Part shown: piece after piece, positions 1 through 11,508 of the stretch
Numbering within the stretch: the first letter of the stretch is position 1
Layout: each line of letters starts with the position of its first letter
Source of the DNA: Antilocapra americana
Taxonomy: Eukaryota; Chordata; Mammalia; Artiodactyla; Antilocapridae
DNA: 64,000 nucleotides
Assembly (NCBI GenBank): GCA_007570785.1
Contig: ML661382.1
Location: 1,119,526 to 1,183,525, forward strand
Direction: 5' to 3'
The notes under the pieces: generated by a model
Seen by the model: only the letters and a program-made list of their open reading frames with translations
Told to the model about the DNA's origin: nothing
Database searches by the model: none
Program-made: the position numbers and the translations under genes

Positions 1-2711
1 TAATGTTGCAAAGCCTTGTGTACCGAATGAAATAATGTTTGCAAAAGCAGGGGACATAGATACCCTCTTGAAGAGATTTTTTTTTCCACTGCTAAAGATA
101 CCCAAGGTTAGTCACATAATCTTTCTCGATTGCTCTTCTGCAGAATAGAATTAATACTTGCCTCACCTATCTTGATGGATTTTACATAAATTTTTTATTT
201 CTTCCAGTACTACCATCTACATTCTGTGTAGTTTACAATATAGCAAATGCTTAGTAAGTAATTGCTGAATGTATTTGGAATCCTAAATATGGCAGAGTGC
301 TATATGGGGTCGATGGGGTTTCTTTTAATCATAAGTTTTAATTTTTGCATGAATTTCTTGGTCATTTTATGTGAAAGTATTTTACTTAAAATATTCATTT
401 GTCAAGATTGATCAGTTATGATTCTTGATGCTTGTTGGAATATGATTCTGGCATGAAAGAACCAATATGATTTGTTGCTTTGGCTTAAGTGGAAGATGCC
501 TTATGGATTAAAATGCAAGAATGGGGAGAAAATATTAGTTGCTATACAAAAGGAATAAAAGCCAGCTAATAGAAGAGTGAATTTAAAAGTCAGTGACTTC
601 ATTTTAAAATATCCTAGTTAACTCAAAAGTTCTCTGAGAAATAATCAAGAAGCTGTTCTTACTGAACTTAAAAGGGGCGGGGGGTGTAGTATAGCACTTT
701 TTATGGAAGGAGCCTATACAATTAAGCCTTTTGTATCGTTTAAAGAAACTAGGTGGATACCAGGCATGGAAGGGGCTTGCTGACCTCCAGGACGTGTTTG
801 TAAACATGGATTGAGTTTAGATGTAAAACGATTAATAATGGATCATGACTTGAGGGTTGGAGAATAACTTCCAGAAAGAGAGCGTTTTAGCTGGGTCTTG
901 AGTCATGTTAGGGGAGACACATCCTCAGAGCAAGCGAAGGAAACGTGTTAGAGGAAAGGCCAGAAAGTCCACAGGTTAAAGAAAGGATAGTTGAAGCCAA
1001 CTGGGTTGTAGAGGGAGATGGAACTGGAAAAACAACTTGGGGCCGAGTCTTGGAAGGCGAGGGGTACCGTGTTCAGGAGTTTGAGTTTGGTCTGTAGCAA
1101 GCAGGAGCCATTGTAGCATTTTGAAGATGGGCTTAGTTTGGTATAACCTGGAAGCACAATCTTAGATAATAATGGGAGGCAAGAATTTAAATTATTACCC
1201 ACTGTTAATTTTCTTAAAAATGTCTTTTCCTGTTTTACGTGGTCTTCTTGGGAAGAAAATTATAGCTACTTCTTTTAATCCTGTGCATTCCATGTTTGTA
1301 CTCTTGGACTTACAGTCCTTCTGCCAGCCTTAATGTTCTGTCTTTCCATTTGTTCACTTTGTTATACAGGAGGCAGTTAGAAGCTTATCAAAGACCTTCT
1401 GTTCTCATGAGCATTGTCCTCATACTTGTCCTTTCTTGTTTCAAGTCTTTGCAGTTCCTTACATCCTTGTATTGATTCTGGCAAGTATGTGCTTGGAGAA
1501 TAATACATTTTGAAGATGAAGCAGAGACTTCATAAATTCAGGAAATTCAGGGATCTAAAACATGAACTTCGTAGCACTCTGAGAGGAAAGGTTTGCTAAT
1601 CCTACATGGTTCCAGTGTTTAGGCTGAGAATTCTGGAGTTGAGCTATGTGTAGAGTACATTGAGCTATGTCAGACTGTATCATCACTTCTTATGGCATTA
1701 TTAATGTCTTTGGTGTAGATGCTCACAACTTTTGGGGTAGACATTTAACATTCGTTTTGAAGTACTAGGCTACTAATTCTGAATGATTTCCCAGGGTCAT
1801 AGCCACATAGGTAGGAAGGAAACAATGGCATTATTAGCAATTACCCCTATTTTAAAAAGTATATGGTTATAGCAAGTGTAAGAATAATGTAAGTAGGGGA
1901 GTGATAACAGCTTCCTGGTTTTCATTTTTTATGAGGAAGCTCTAATACATGTTTTACTCCCCCCGCCAAAAAAAAAAAAAACACCAGAAAACTTGAAAAC
2001 CACATCCATTCAGATTCTGTATTGTCTCTGGGAGAGGCCTTCAGGGTGGTTAGTGATTTGTGTGTTTTGGACTCCCTTTAATAGCATTAGCAAATTGATT
2101 TATTACCTTGACACAGAGTAGTAATCTGAATCCTACCAAATACTGCCTCTTATAGGATCAGAAAATTTACTGCTAAGCTCTGACCATCCATTCCAAGCAA
2201 TAATGTCAGATCTTGTCTTGGTCAATGTCCAAGCTGTGGACCTAATGATTTCTGCTGTCCCCTTCTCCAGAGATCTTAAATCCCAAACAGGACAAGAGTT
2301 TCATTGTTAGAAGCCCTTGGGTAGTAAGAGACTCTTAATTCTATGGTTTGTGAAATTGTGCAACTCAACAGAGATCAAAAATAGCTCTTTATTAGGTGAA
2401 AGATGGCTTTGTTTATTTGTTGCTGTAAGTTGTCCTAGTTAATCCTACAGCAAACACATCTGCTCGTCATTGTCACAGGAAAAGAAGCAAAGGGAACTAT
2501 TAATATCTGGCTGGTTTATGCCGAAATAGCTGCTACTCTCTGTAATTATTGAAATAGTGGCAATAAGAGGAAGCACTTCAGGGGTGATAGGAGGAGTGCC
2601 CTATCTGGTATAAACATTTTTCTTGTTAATATAACATAGAAAGAGGGACAGGAAGCATGAAGAAGGAAGTAACAATAAAGTGCATGCTCAAGTGTGTTTC
2701 TTTTTTATTAG
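1..2711 (+). other. AKIRIN1: AKIRIN1 intron 1 (3' part)
   Basis: Non-coding sequence upstream of the first AKIRIN1 exon in the window, so it is the end of intron 1. Short open frames here (for example near 604-807 and 948-1202 on the minus strand) resemble nothing I know. About 760-1150 looks like an old interspersed repeat. The intron ends in a T-rich tract and AG at 2710-2711. Confidence 0.8.
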
Positions 2712-2852
2712 AGCAAATTTTTCAGAACATAAAACAAGAATATAGTCGTTATCAGAGGTGGAGACATTTAGAAGTTGTTCTTAATCAGAGTGAAGCTTGT
2801 ACTTCGGAAAGTCAGCCTCATTCCTCAACACTCGCAGCACCTAGTTCTCCAG
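2712..2852 (+). CDS. AKIRIN1: AKIRIN1 coding exon 2
   Basis: Akirin-1 is a small nuclear protein without a catalytic domain. The family bridges transcription factors and chromatin remodellers, and AKIRIN1 (Mighty) is linked to myogenesis. This exon encodes 47 residues starting EQIFQNIKQEYSRYQRWRHL, typical of AKIRIN1; AKIRIN2 as I recall it has a different sequence here (NIKQEYKRMQKRRHL). The acceptor AG is at 2710-2711, so the first Glu codon is split with exon 1, which carries the N-terminal nuclear localisation signal and lies upstream of the window. The donor is GTAAGC at 2853. The exon is 141 nt, phase 1 in and out, and joins in frame to the exon at 5022. The open frame runs upstream of 2712 from a Met at 2657, but that stretch is intron. 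Identity is also supported by NDUFS5 and MACF1 downstream, as in human. Confidence 0.95.
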
Positions 2853-3219
2853 GTAAGCGTTGTTTTAGTGTGCATAATCATTTAAGACTTTGTAATTGGT
2901 AATTAAAATGGTTTCCTAAGCCAGAATTGATTTTATCTAAGTAATAAAATTGGTTAAGTGTATACATTATATTACTACTTATAAATACTTTTAAAACCAT
3001 AGTCATGAAATTGCAAAAGACCTTACTTAGGTTGATTTGATTGACCTTCCTTCCACCCAATTCAAGAGTACCCTTTGTAACTGCAGCATCTAGTACCATA
3101 GCCAGTAGCCACATGTAGCTGTTTAATTTTAAATTACTTACCGTTTAACAAAGATTTGGTTTCTCCGATGCTGTAGCCACATTTCAAACCCTTAACAGAC
3201 ACTGGTGACTATTGTGTTA

Positions 3220-3312
3220 GACAGCGCTGGAGAACGTTTCCGTTACTGGGGAACGTTATAGACAGTGCTGGAGAAAATTTCCATTACTGGGGAATGTTGT
3301 GTGACAGCGTTG
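3220..3312. repeat. 41-bp tandem duplication inside an old DNA-transposon-like repeat
   Basis: The units starting at 3220 and 3261 are about 41 bp and nearly identical (each opens GACAGYGCTGGAGAA and contains TTACTGGGGAA). A partial third unit begins near 3303. They sit at the end of a sequence around 3095-3240 that resembles an old hAT-type mammalian repeat ending in a 'gacagcgctg' motif. Confidence 0.6.
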
Positions 3313-3584
3313 CTCTGTAATGTCGACAGGTGGTCAGAGAGGGTGTGCTCAAAAATAGCCTCTCAGGGTTGGAGGGAACCTTCATGGTCGCATAGTTCAG
3401 CCAGGAGTCCCTGCAAGTAGTCACCCGGCCAGGGCTCAAACATCACCACTGGTAGTGAACGCTGCCTACCTTAACAGTAGAGAAGTTTATTTCCTCAAAG
3501 AATATTCTCCTTTGAACAGTTCTTAAAGTTAAAAATTGCCTCGATTAAAATTAGTCTCTATATAGAATACAGATTAATGTTAGC

Positions 3585-3775
3585 CAGGAGGTAGAGGGAG
3601 TGGGGAATGTGGACAAATTGCTTAATGGGTAAGGTTTGTTAGTTGGAGTGGTGGAAATATTTTGAAATTAGATAGAGGTGATGGTTGTACATTGTGACTA
3701 TACTAAATGCCACTGAATTGTTCAGTTTTAAAATGATTCATTTTATGTGAATTTCACATCAAATAATTTTTATTT
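3585..3775 (+). mobile_element. Old L1 3'-end fragment
   Basis: The stretch contains the recognisable L1 tail pattern: an AATTAGATAGAGGTGATGG-type segment, then CCACTGAATTGTTCAGTTTTAAAATG and a TGAATTTCACATCAAAT end. It lies in AKIRIN1 intron 2 and is too decayed for a subfamily call. Confidence 0.6.
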
Positions 3776-4394
3776 AAATTGTCCTCATAACCCAGAGGTC
3801 TTGGCTCTCAGACAACACGCTTTCCAATTAAATTGTTCTTGCACATACATGAGTGATAGATCTTTCAGTGATTGTAACTAGCAAGTCTCCTTAATATTCT
3901 CTTGGGATTTTAGTAATATAATTTTGAAGTAATAGAATATTATGAGTAGAGAAACAATTATAAATAATCTAACTGGTTTATAGATTAAGAGGGCTCAAGA
4001 AACAGATTTCAGGCTGAGCTTTGAGGAAAATTCAGAACTGGGGCAGAGCTGCTGCTTTATTATGATCAGGAAGCCAATTTCCATCTGGCATCCCAGTGGA
4101 AATTTTGGTTTCCAGCTGCAATCTTAGGAACATTTCATTTTCCTCAACCTAGTTTCAAAAAGGATCAAAGATGAGATGTGTATTCCTTAATTGTCTTTCC
4201 TTCATACGTCAGTGTCCGGCAGGTCAGCTGTTTCTTATCAGAATCACCTGTGTAATTTAAACAATCCCCAAGTCCTTTTACCCCAGAATTAAATCAATAT
4301 ATCTTTTTTTGTTGTTTATTCTACAGATAATTATGATGTACCACCATGATTAAACATAAGTGGAGATGATCTCCAAAGATCAGGGTAGCTCTTA

Positions 4395-4708
4395 AGTGTG
4401 CTGTTGTTGTGCTGTGCTTAGTTGCTCAGGCATGTACAAGTCATTGCAATCCCATAGACTATGGAGGTTCTCCAGGCAGGAATACTGGAGTGGGTTGCCA
4501 TGCCCTCCTCTGCGGTATCTTCCCAACCCAGGGATCGAACCCAGGTTTCCCACATTGCAGGTGGATTCTTCACCACCTGAGCCACCAGGGAAGCCCAAGA
4601 ATACTGGAGTGGGTACCCTATCCCTTCTCTCGGGGATCTTCCCGACCCAGGAATCGAACTGGGGCCTGTGGGCAGATTCTTTACCAGCTGAGTTATCAGG
4701 GAAGCCCA
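4395..4708 (-). mobile_element. BovA-type SINE, dimeric
   Basis: Minus-strand ruminant tRNA/BovA SINE. The diagnostic core (ACTCCAGTATTCYTGCCTGG and GGTTCGATYCCTGGGT on the minus strand) occurs twice in tandem, so the element has the dimer form. It lies in AKIRIN1 intron 2. The short open frames on both strands here are SINE sequence, not genes. Confidence 0.85.
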
Positions 4709-5021
4709 GCTCTGACACTGTGAATCTGTTTTCTCTAATCTGAGCATTCTGTATGGGCTCAGGTTATTAATGGCATCAGAACCATTTTTCTGTGTTTAGA
4801 TAAGCTAACACACTTGAACACACTTTCTTCCTACTTAATTTGCTTTGCAGAATGAATGTCAGAAACACCGAATTTTGTGAAACTATTCTATGTATTGTAA
4901 AATAATGGAAATGACAGTTTTTTAAAAATAATTTTTGTATTCTAGGACTCTTTGCTTCGTTACCAATTTAGAACCCTACAGCTGGAATGTGTTATGTAAA
5001 CTAGATTTGTCTTTTGGCCAG

Positions 5022-5156
5022 GTTCCTCCTGGATGAAAAAGGACCAGCCCACCTTTACCCTCCGACAAGTTGGAATAATATGTGAGCGTCTCTTAAAAGA
5101 CTATGAAGATAAAATTCGGGAGGAATATGAGCAAATCCTCAATACTAAACTAGCAG
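5022..5156 (+). CDS. AKIRIN1: AKIRIN1 coding exon 3
   Basis: This 135-nt exon completes a split Gly codon and encodes [20 protein letters not shown] followed by [10 protein letters not shown] and [14 protein letters not shown], the conserved C-terminal helical segment shared by all akirins. The acceptor is CCAG at 5018-5021 and the donor GTAGGC at 5157. It is phase 1 at both ends and joins in frame to the exons at 2712 and 6422. The sequence matches vertebrate AKIRIN1 closely, with no stop or frameshift. Confidence 0.95.
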
Positions 5157-6421
5157 GTAGGCTGACACAGTGGCTATGACCATTGTTAATAGGATTCAAT
5201 AAGGGATTAATCCTGGTTAAGTAAATGATAACTTAGAAAAAGCATAAAACTTAATACCAGAGTTTAATGAATTTTAAGTATTACTCTCCTTGATTACTCT
5301 CTTTAGGATTCTAAGCATTTTATTTATACATTATATGGAAGGACTTTCATTTACATTTTCGAAACAAGATAAGCCAAGCTTTTCTTTCAGGAATTTTCCA
5401 TATGAATAAAGGCATTGAGGTTATTTGGACTAGATGGTGGGTAGACAGGTGGGTAGAGACCATGCTAACCTCCCAATAGGTGGTTGGGAAGAGTATAGTC
5501 AACATATTCATTCTTCTGGTGGGAGTCCCTTTGTGGATGTGGGAAGTCTGGAAAGCACCAAGTGATTAGTGATGGCAGCAAGTAAAGCCTTTTGTAAAAG
5601 GAAGGGATCTAAATTGAGAATAGAAAGTAGTACCTGTTTAGTGAAAGAGGATGTAGTTGTGATCCAGAGAGGTTTTTAGGCAACAGCTTCTTCTCATAAC
5701 TTTATTGTTTCCTCACCTGGTGGCCCACATTACAGAACGTCAATAGGTCAGCTTTAAACTGAGAGCTATTCACTTAATAGAGTTAAATGAATTTATTTAT
5801 AGCAGAACCTCTTTGATCCTTTAATACACTAACGGTGTATTATAAGAAGAAGCTGTGGTATGTCATTCCCCTCTTCTGCCCCCACTCCAAAATTGTTTGG
5901 ACTTTGTTCATGGATGTCAGACTGCCTTCTGTCTTTCTACTGAGTTTCCCTTCAGAAGGTAATTTCTGTGAAACTGTCTATAGTTAGGTACTGTGGAGTT
6001 TTCTCTTAGCTTTCTAGCCATTCCACCTCTATCTCTCAATGTGTATGTTGAAATTTATAGCAAAGATAAAGTGCAGAAAAGAGCTTCAAGCTTCATGTCC
6101 TATAGGAGATACACTAAAATTTGCTGACTTGTAGTAGTATGCACAGCTGCCTGTCTTGGGGAGCCACTAGTAGGAGATGGAATTATGGCAGGGGTGAGAT
6201 TATTAGGAGAATGTTAAAGCTGATCAGTGACCAAACCTAGGAGCTAGGGATTTGGCTCTGGGTTCTAAGAAAAAGGTTCTAAGATCTCAGAGTGACCATT
6301 ATAAGCAGGGCCTAAGAGTGGGTAGTGTTAAATGGGAAGCTGCATGTGATTCTGACACTTGATTCTTGAAAAACTGTGGGAGAGTTTCTGGAGAGAGTAT
6401 ATATGGTCTTTCTTCTCACAG

Positions 6422-6493
6422 AACAATATGAGTCTTTTGTGAAATTCACACATGATCAGATTATGCGACGATATGGGACAAGGCCAACAAGCT
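6422..6493 (+). CDS. AKIRIN1: AKIRIN1 coding exon 4
   Basis: This 72-nt exon encodes [18 protein letters not shown] and then TRPTS, preceded by a split Glu codon. The [14 protein letters not shown] block is the most strongly conserved akirin signature and forms the C-terminal helix near the SYVS end. The acceptor is CACAG at 6417-6421 and the donor GTAAGT at 6494. It continues in frame into the tiny last coding exon at 7085. Confidence 0.94.
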
Positions 6494-6594
6494 GTAAGTA
6501 TTGCCAAGTCTTTCATTGACTTTTTCAACTTCCAAGAGCAAGATTTTGACACTGAGTACCTTGTCTCTTTGGAGCAAAAAGCCCGTGAAGTAAA

Positions 6595-6830
6595 ATAATA
6601 GATGACATTTAAAGAATACTTATATGTCCAGCACTGTGCTGAACCTTTTAAATCCTCCCAAAGTTTATTTAATCCATAATTCCCCTGTGAGGGAGAAACT
6701 ACTACTTGTCCCATTTTCAAGGTAAGAGTATTTAAAGAAGTTAAATAATTTGTCCAGGCTCATTGCAAGTGGCTCAGCCAGGATTAAAACCCAGGTAGTC
6801 TGACTTCATTGCCAATTTATTACCTGACTT
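6595..6830 (-). mobile_element. MIR SINE
   Basis: Minus-strand MIR in AKIRIN1 intron 4. It shows the pattern 'dying' to CCAGCACTGTGCTGAA, then TGTCCCATTTTCAAGGT, the TAAATAATTTGTCCAGG core and a GCTCAGCCAGGATTAAAACCC end. Confidence 0.75.
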
Positions 6831-7084
6831 TTCCCTCAGAAAGGTAGTTTCAGCTGTTAATTTATGAAAATTGAGTCCTTAAGCTAGCTTATCAAGTAGG
6901 TGGTCAGAATTTCTTAAATTATAAACAGCTATATATGTAAACTGAATCTAAGTTCTTAGGACCTCTTGAATGGTGATTCGTATCCTCCATACTCTTTACC
7001 ATGTTCACCGTTAGTTAATATTAAAAAAGCATGACCCCATAATTTTAGTATTCTTAACTCTTGTTTTTTATTCCTAATTTATAG

Positions 7085-7095
7085 ATGTGTCCTGA
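7085..7095 (+). CDS. AKIRIN1: AKIRIN1 last coding exon (YVS-stop)
   Basis: The last coding piece is 11 nt. After an acceptor TTATAG at 7079-7084 the two bases AT complete a Tyr codon begun in exon 4, followed by GTG TCC TGA. This restores the invariant akirin C-terminus SYVS. It is too short to find as an open frame and was located from the expected protein end and splice phase. The 3'UTR follows without a break. Confidence 0.93.
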
Positions 7096-7297
7096 AGCTT
7101 TCTTGCATATCTGGGTACCAGGTTTGACCTCAAGAGATGGCTGCTGTACACTTTTTGCAACTGGTTTGATATCACATTTCAGCTCCAACTTTGCATCCTG
7201 AGAACACTTAAATGTTTCTGCAGGTCCATTTTATACAACTTGAAAGACCTTAAAACTTTCTGGTTGCCACAAGCATATCTTTCTTTTCTGCTCATCG

Positions 7298-7303
7298 AAT
7301 AAA
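7298..7303 (+). terminator. AKIRIN1: AKIRIN1 proximal poly(A) signal candidate
   Basis: AATAAA about 200 nt after the stop codon, with T/G-rich sequence further downstream. Use of this site is inferred. Confidence 0.4.
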
Positions 7304-8586
7304 CAGCTGTGCCCTACTGTGATAGATTTTCCAAACAAAAACACCTGGAGCAGCAGTTTAGCAAAAATATGCCCTCAGTGGCACTCAACAAATGGAGTTT
7401 CCCCAAGCACAGTTGTGTAAGAAGTGTGTGTGAGAGTGTGTGTATATGTGTGTATGTGTATTTTAAGTTATTATTTGTATTGTGCAAATTTTTTTGATCT
7501 TGGGGATTCTGGCTGTGAATTTGATGCACGACAATTATGGTTAAAAACATTTGCTTGGTCTGCAGAAGATCATTAATGTTTTGTGACCATATAAGGTGTA
7601 ACAGTGGATTGTTTTATGTGTAGGTATTATTGTTAACTACAGGGACTGTTTCCAGGCACAGAATATGAATCATAAGTTAGGATGGACATTAGATGTGATT
7701 ATGATGACATAGCAAAGGTCTGTGGTCCTAGGTCTACAAATGTGTGGTGAGGAATTAAACAAACTGGAGACAGGCCGTTTGACATCTGATTCTGCCTCAC
7801 TGTATTAGAACATTACTTTGACTCCAAGCCTTAAAAACCCACATGGAGTCTGTGCTCACCTCATTCACACGGGAGCTCCCTGGACACTGAACCTCTCAGA
7901 AAGAAAAAGTCTTCTCTGGAACAAGAGCATCAGGGTTTGATTGGGAGCATAACAAAGGTGGGCGCGGGCTGGGACAGGCCCCAGAGGCACTGCTGCTTGG
8001 GAGGAGCCACTTACCTTTGTATCAGTTATTAAAAATAGAATCTGGATCCTTTGGTCAGGTCCCCCAAATTCTTTTAAGAGATGTCCATGTTCAACTGCTT
8101 AAGCTTTGTTTTGGCAACCCCTGCCCAAAGTTGCTTACAGACTGTTCTTCACCTTATTTCCAAGGCTGAGGAACAGAAAGTAGCCTCTGTTTTGAGGAGG
8201 TGGAAGTTAAGTATACATTAATTTTTTACTGTGACTTGTTCAGGACCACATTTTACAAAATGCCTTGTTTCCTTTATTATTGTTTCTGGAAAGGAAAGTT
8301 CTATTAAAATTGTTTTAGTTTGAATATAGACTAGGTTTTTTTAATTAAGGCTTATTTTGGGGAAAAAACAAAACTTGAGTTTAATTCAAACATATGCCAG
8401 TACCTTCCAAAGTAAGGTGATATTCAGAGATAGTTGTCCTGATCATATGGATTAGAAAAATTTATGGAATATTCACATTCGAAGATTCCTTATTAATGAA
8501 TGTCTTTGACTTAAATCTAACCAAAACAACAACATTATTCTTTGTACATTTTCATTATATAGTGTTAATAAGCTTAGTTGCAAACA

Positions 8587-8592
8587 AATAAA
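8587..8592 (+). terminator. AKIRIN1: AKIRIN1 distal poly(A) signal candidate
   Basis: AATAAA about 1.5 kb after the stop, followed by T/G-rich sequence (TATTTGTTTACCTTG). It fits the long 3'UTR expected for AKIRIN1. Confidence 0.6.
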
Positions 8593-9679
8593 ATACTTAA
8601 GCTATTTGTTTACCTTGCCTTCTTAATACTGTGATATGTTTATTAATTCAAATAATTTATGTGAGGCTGCTATAACTGTTTCTCCATTTCAACATTTCAT
8701 TTAAGATTTAAAGACTTTTTAAAGCCCAGAAGTGATCTTTTAATTATTAAAGAATATTTTGACTTCATATTTGAAGGGCGATGTGTTTCATCTCTTTGTC
8801 CAGGGTAGTCACTTCTTCCTGGAAGAGAAGAATAGCAGCGGCTATAATGAGAGTGGCCTTAAAGTGGGATAGTCACCGCAAAACAAGGGAAGGGCAGCTG
8901 TGGGGGCATCAGACATCCTGAAGGGTGGACCAGGCATGGGGCATGCTGCTTCACTGAAGCCTTTTTGATAAGAGTCAGTGTGATGTGCCAGCTCACTGTG
9001 CTAGCTAGTGTCAGCCCTGTTCCTGCTAAATGGCTTCTGGGTGGGAAGTAGAGTAGGTCTCTGTAAGGAAGAAGACAGAAAACCTCTCACTGCACCCAAT
9101 ATTGTTAGGCTGGTTACCCTATGGGGCCATGGGGTGTAAGACCACACCATCATGACTGGGTTTTGGGATCTTCTCAAAGGGACTAGACATGTTTGTTGAA
9201 TGTTTTATGCAGAGAAAAGACGAATCCTAGATCAGAAAATGGGGACATGTAAGGTGATCGAAGTGAAAGGAGTTTTTTTCTATAGAACTTGATTGCTAGG
9301 GCTTTGAACTTAGGGGCAAGGGAAGTGTCTTTGCCTCATAGAAATAGGTCAAGGCCAAGGGAAGAAGTCAACCTACAGAGACCTGTAAGGATGGGCCAGG
9401 ACCTGTGGTCTCAGAAGAGCTGTGTTTAGTAAACCATTTATTATCTTTTAGTAAAGTCTTCCTCTTAAGGGGAAGGAAGGGAGTAAGTGTCCAGGCATAC
9501 CTAGGTCAGAGGAGTACAGGGGAGATCAGAGTTTATGAGGCAGTGATTAATTGTTAGGAGTCCCCAGGGAGAAGAAGAATATCAGGAGACAAAGGAACTT
9601 GGGCCAAGCTTCCCCACATGGCGAGTCTGCTCTGTCCCGCAGGGTCGATTGGTTGGTTCATGTAGTAGTTACAGGAATG

Positions 9680-9890
9680 GTCTTTGGATGTTTGTAGCCC
9701 TAGAGTTTAGTCTGCTCTGCCACTAATTTGCTATGTGAGCCTTGTCAAGCTACTGAACTTGCTGAGCCATAGTTTCCTTGTGTGTAAAAGGAGGGTTAAT
9801 TGTTATGTACATCATTGGGGTTTGTTTTCAAATGTGAGATTACATTTTCCATGTAAAGTATTTAGCACAGTTTGGGGCATAGATTATACG
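9680..9890 (+). mobile_element. MIR SINE
   Basis: Plus-strand MIR pattern: CTGCCACTAATTTGCTATGTG, then TCAAGCTACTGAACTTGCTGAGCC, GTTTCCTTGTGTGTAAAA and a decayed GTATTTAGCACAGTTTGGGGCATAG end. Confidence 0.65.
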
Positions 9891-11388
9891 CTTGAAAATG
9901 TTACAGCAGGTTTCTTTACAGTGGTCTTTATCAGATCTGAAAACCAAAACCCTTTTCTTTCTGCATTGGTGATTCTCAACTTCCAGAATGAATAGCCCCT
10001 TGTTAACATCAAATCTACATTCTCTTAGAATTTGTACTTTCTAAGTGTTTGACTGAAAAATAAAAAATGAATGACAACTGAATTCAGTGATGCCTTTCAG
10101 TGAATCTGTATTTTGTTACTCACTTAGCAGGGATCAGCAAACTGTGGCCTATTTTTTTGTAAATAAAGTTACATTGGAACACTGCCACACCTATTTGTTT
10201 GCATCTGTGGCTGTTTTCACATCGCAACTCCAGAGCCTCTTTGGCCCTTTTATAGAAAAGTATGTGGGTTCCTGCACTGTAGCATCAATAGACATTTTAG
10301 AAAGCTTACAAGGGGCAAATTTGGTGCATCATGGATGGGAGAGGCACACCTCAGGTCAAGGTATGAAAAATTCCTCTGCTTACCAAGGTAAACTGAATGT
10401 AGTTACGGAGCAATAACTTCTGTGCTGCCCTAGTGATTCTTTCCTTGAAAAGGGCTTCAGAGTGTGTGTAGTCTTCTTTAGTTGCAGTTAACCTGGACTT
10501 TGGAGAAGGTTGACACCTTCAGTGAAAAAAGATGCAGATTTACCTAGGGAAAAATCTCCAGGTCTCAATGCCAAACAGCACTTTCAAATAAATAATTAGC
10601 TCTTCATTGTAGGAATGGTGTGATACTTGGTCTAAATTTTCAATATCCGTATTCATAGACCTCGTGTTTTTCCTGCTGTTACTTACCGTGTTTTGTCTCT
10701 GTGTCAGGTTATCTGTGAGCTGGACAGTATATTTGAAAAATTATTCGTAGGCATAAACAGGAAAAGGATGCAGCATCCACCCCTAGGAAGGCTGTCTGGT
10801 TGCCTGTTTTTTAGGAATATTACCAAACCTTAATTGAGATTGAAGGCTGGAGGTTCCCTGGATCATCCAGGTAGCACACGGGTGTCAGGTCCATGTGAGA
10901 AGTGGTTTCCTTTTGTTTCACCCATGTCTTGAAAGTGTAATGCTTTGGAATCCCTGCTTAAGGTGTCTGTGTTCCCACTTTTAGCTTGGCCTTAGGCTTT
11001 GATTTTTGTCTCCTTCAGTCCATGGCGTTCCTAAAAGTAATTCAGGCATCCAGGGGCTTTTTCCATGTTAGCAAATAGCTTAAGAGACAGAGCAGCTTTG
11101 AGTTCTCTGCTGTCTGGGTTCTCTCTTACCTAGATCTTGGCTCAGTGATTCCTTGAAACTAGTTTGTGCTTTTAAGAAAATGACTCTTATATTTCAGCTG
11201 CTGTTTAGCTGGTCTTGGCAGTAGCCTGATCCACATTTTCTGAGGCATAGGACCCAGTATGCTTTCAGGTTAATAGGACAAAAGTATGGAAAGACATGTT
11301 TATATTGGCTTTGAATGTTTTTCAGTCATTGAGCAAGCATTACTGGTATCTTCTGAGGTCTTTATTTGCGGAAGACACATAACATGAT

Positions 11389-11508
11389 TTTTTTGTGGGG
11401 GTGGGGCAAACCCAGTGGCTTGTGGATGTTAGTTCCCTGACTAGAGATTGAACCCAAGCCCTTGGCAGTGAGAAAACAAAGTCTCAATCCCTGGACCACC
11501 AGGGAATA
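11389..11508 (-). mobile_element. CHR-type tRNA-derived SINE
   Basis: Minus-strand copy. The tRNA-like part is read as CCCTGGTGGTCCAGGGATTGAG on the reverse strand. The element starts with a T-rich (poly(A)) tract on the plus strand and includes the AGTTCCCTGACTAGAGATTGAAC segment. Confidence 0.75.

Larger units (their letters stand above)
7096..8610 (+). other. AKIRIN1: AKIRIN1 3'UTR
   Basis: Non-coding transcript end after the stop at 7093-7095. It contains a GT-rich tract at about 7425-7465 and is AT-rich towards the end. Two AATAAA signals are present, a proximal one at 7298-7303 and a distal one at 8587-8592, so both short and long 3'UTR forms are possible. The end at about 8610 is inferred from the distal signal. 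Confidence 0.65.

Noticed and set aside
2657..2711. Met-initiated extension upstream of AKIRIN1 exon 2
   Set aside because: The residues before EQIFQ are not akirin sequence, and a polypyrimidine tract with AG ends at 2711, so it is intron.
4392..4747. Overlapping open frames of about 105-115 codons on both strands
   Set aside because: They are translations of a dimeric BovA SINE; the same peptides recur at the other SINEs in the window.
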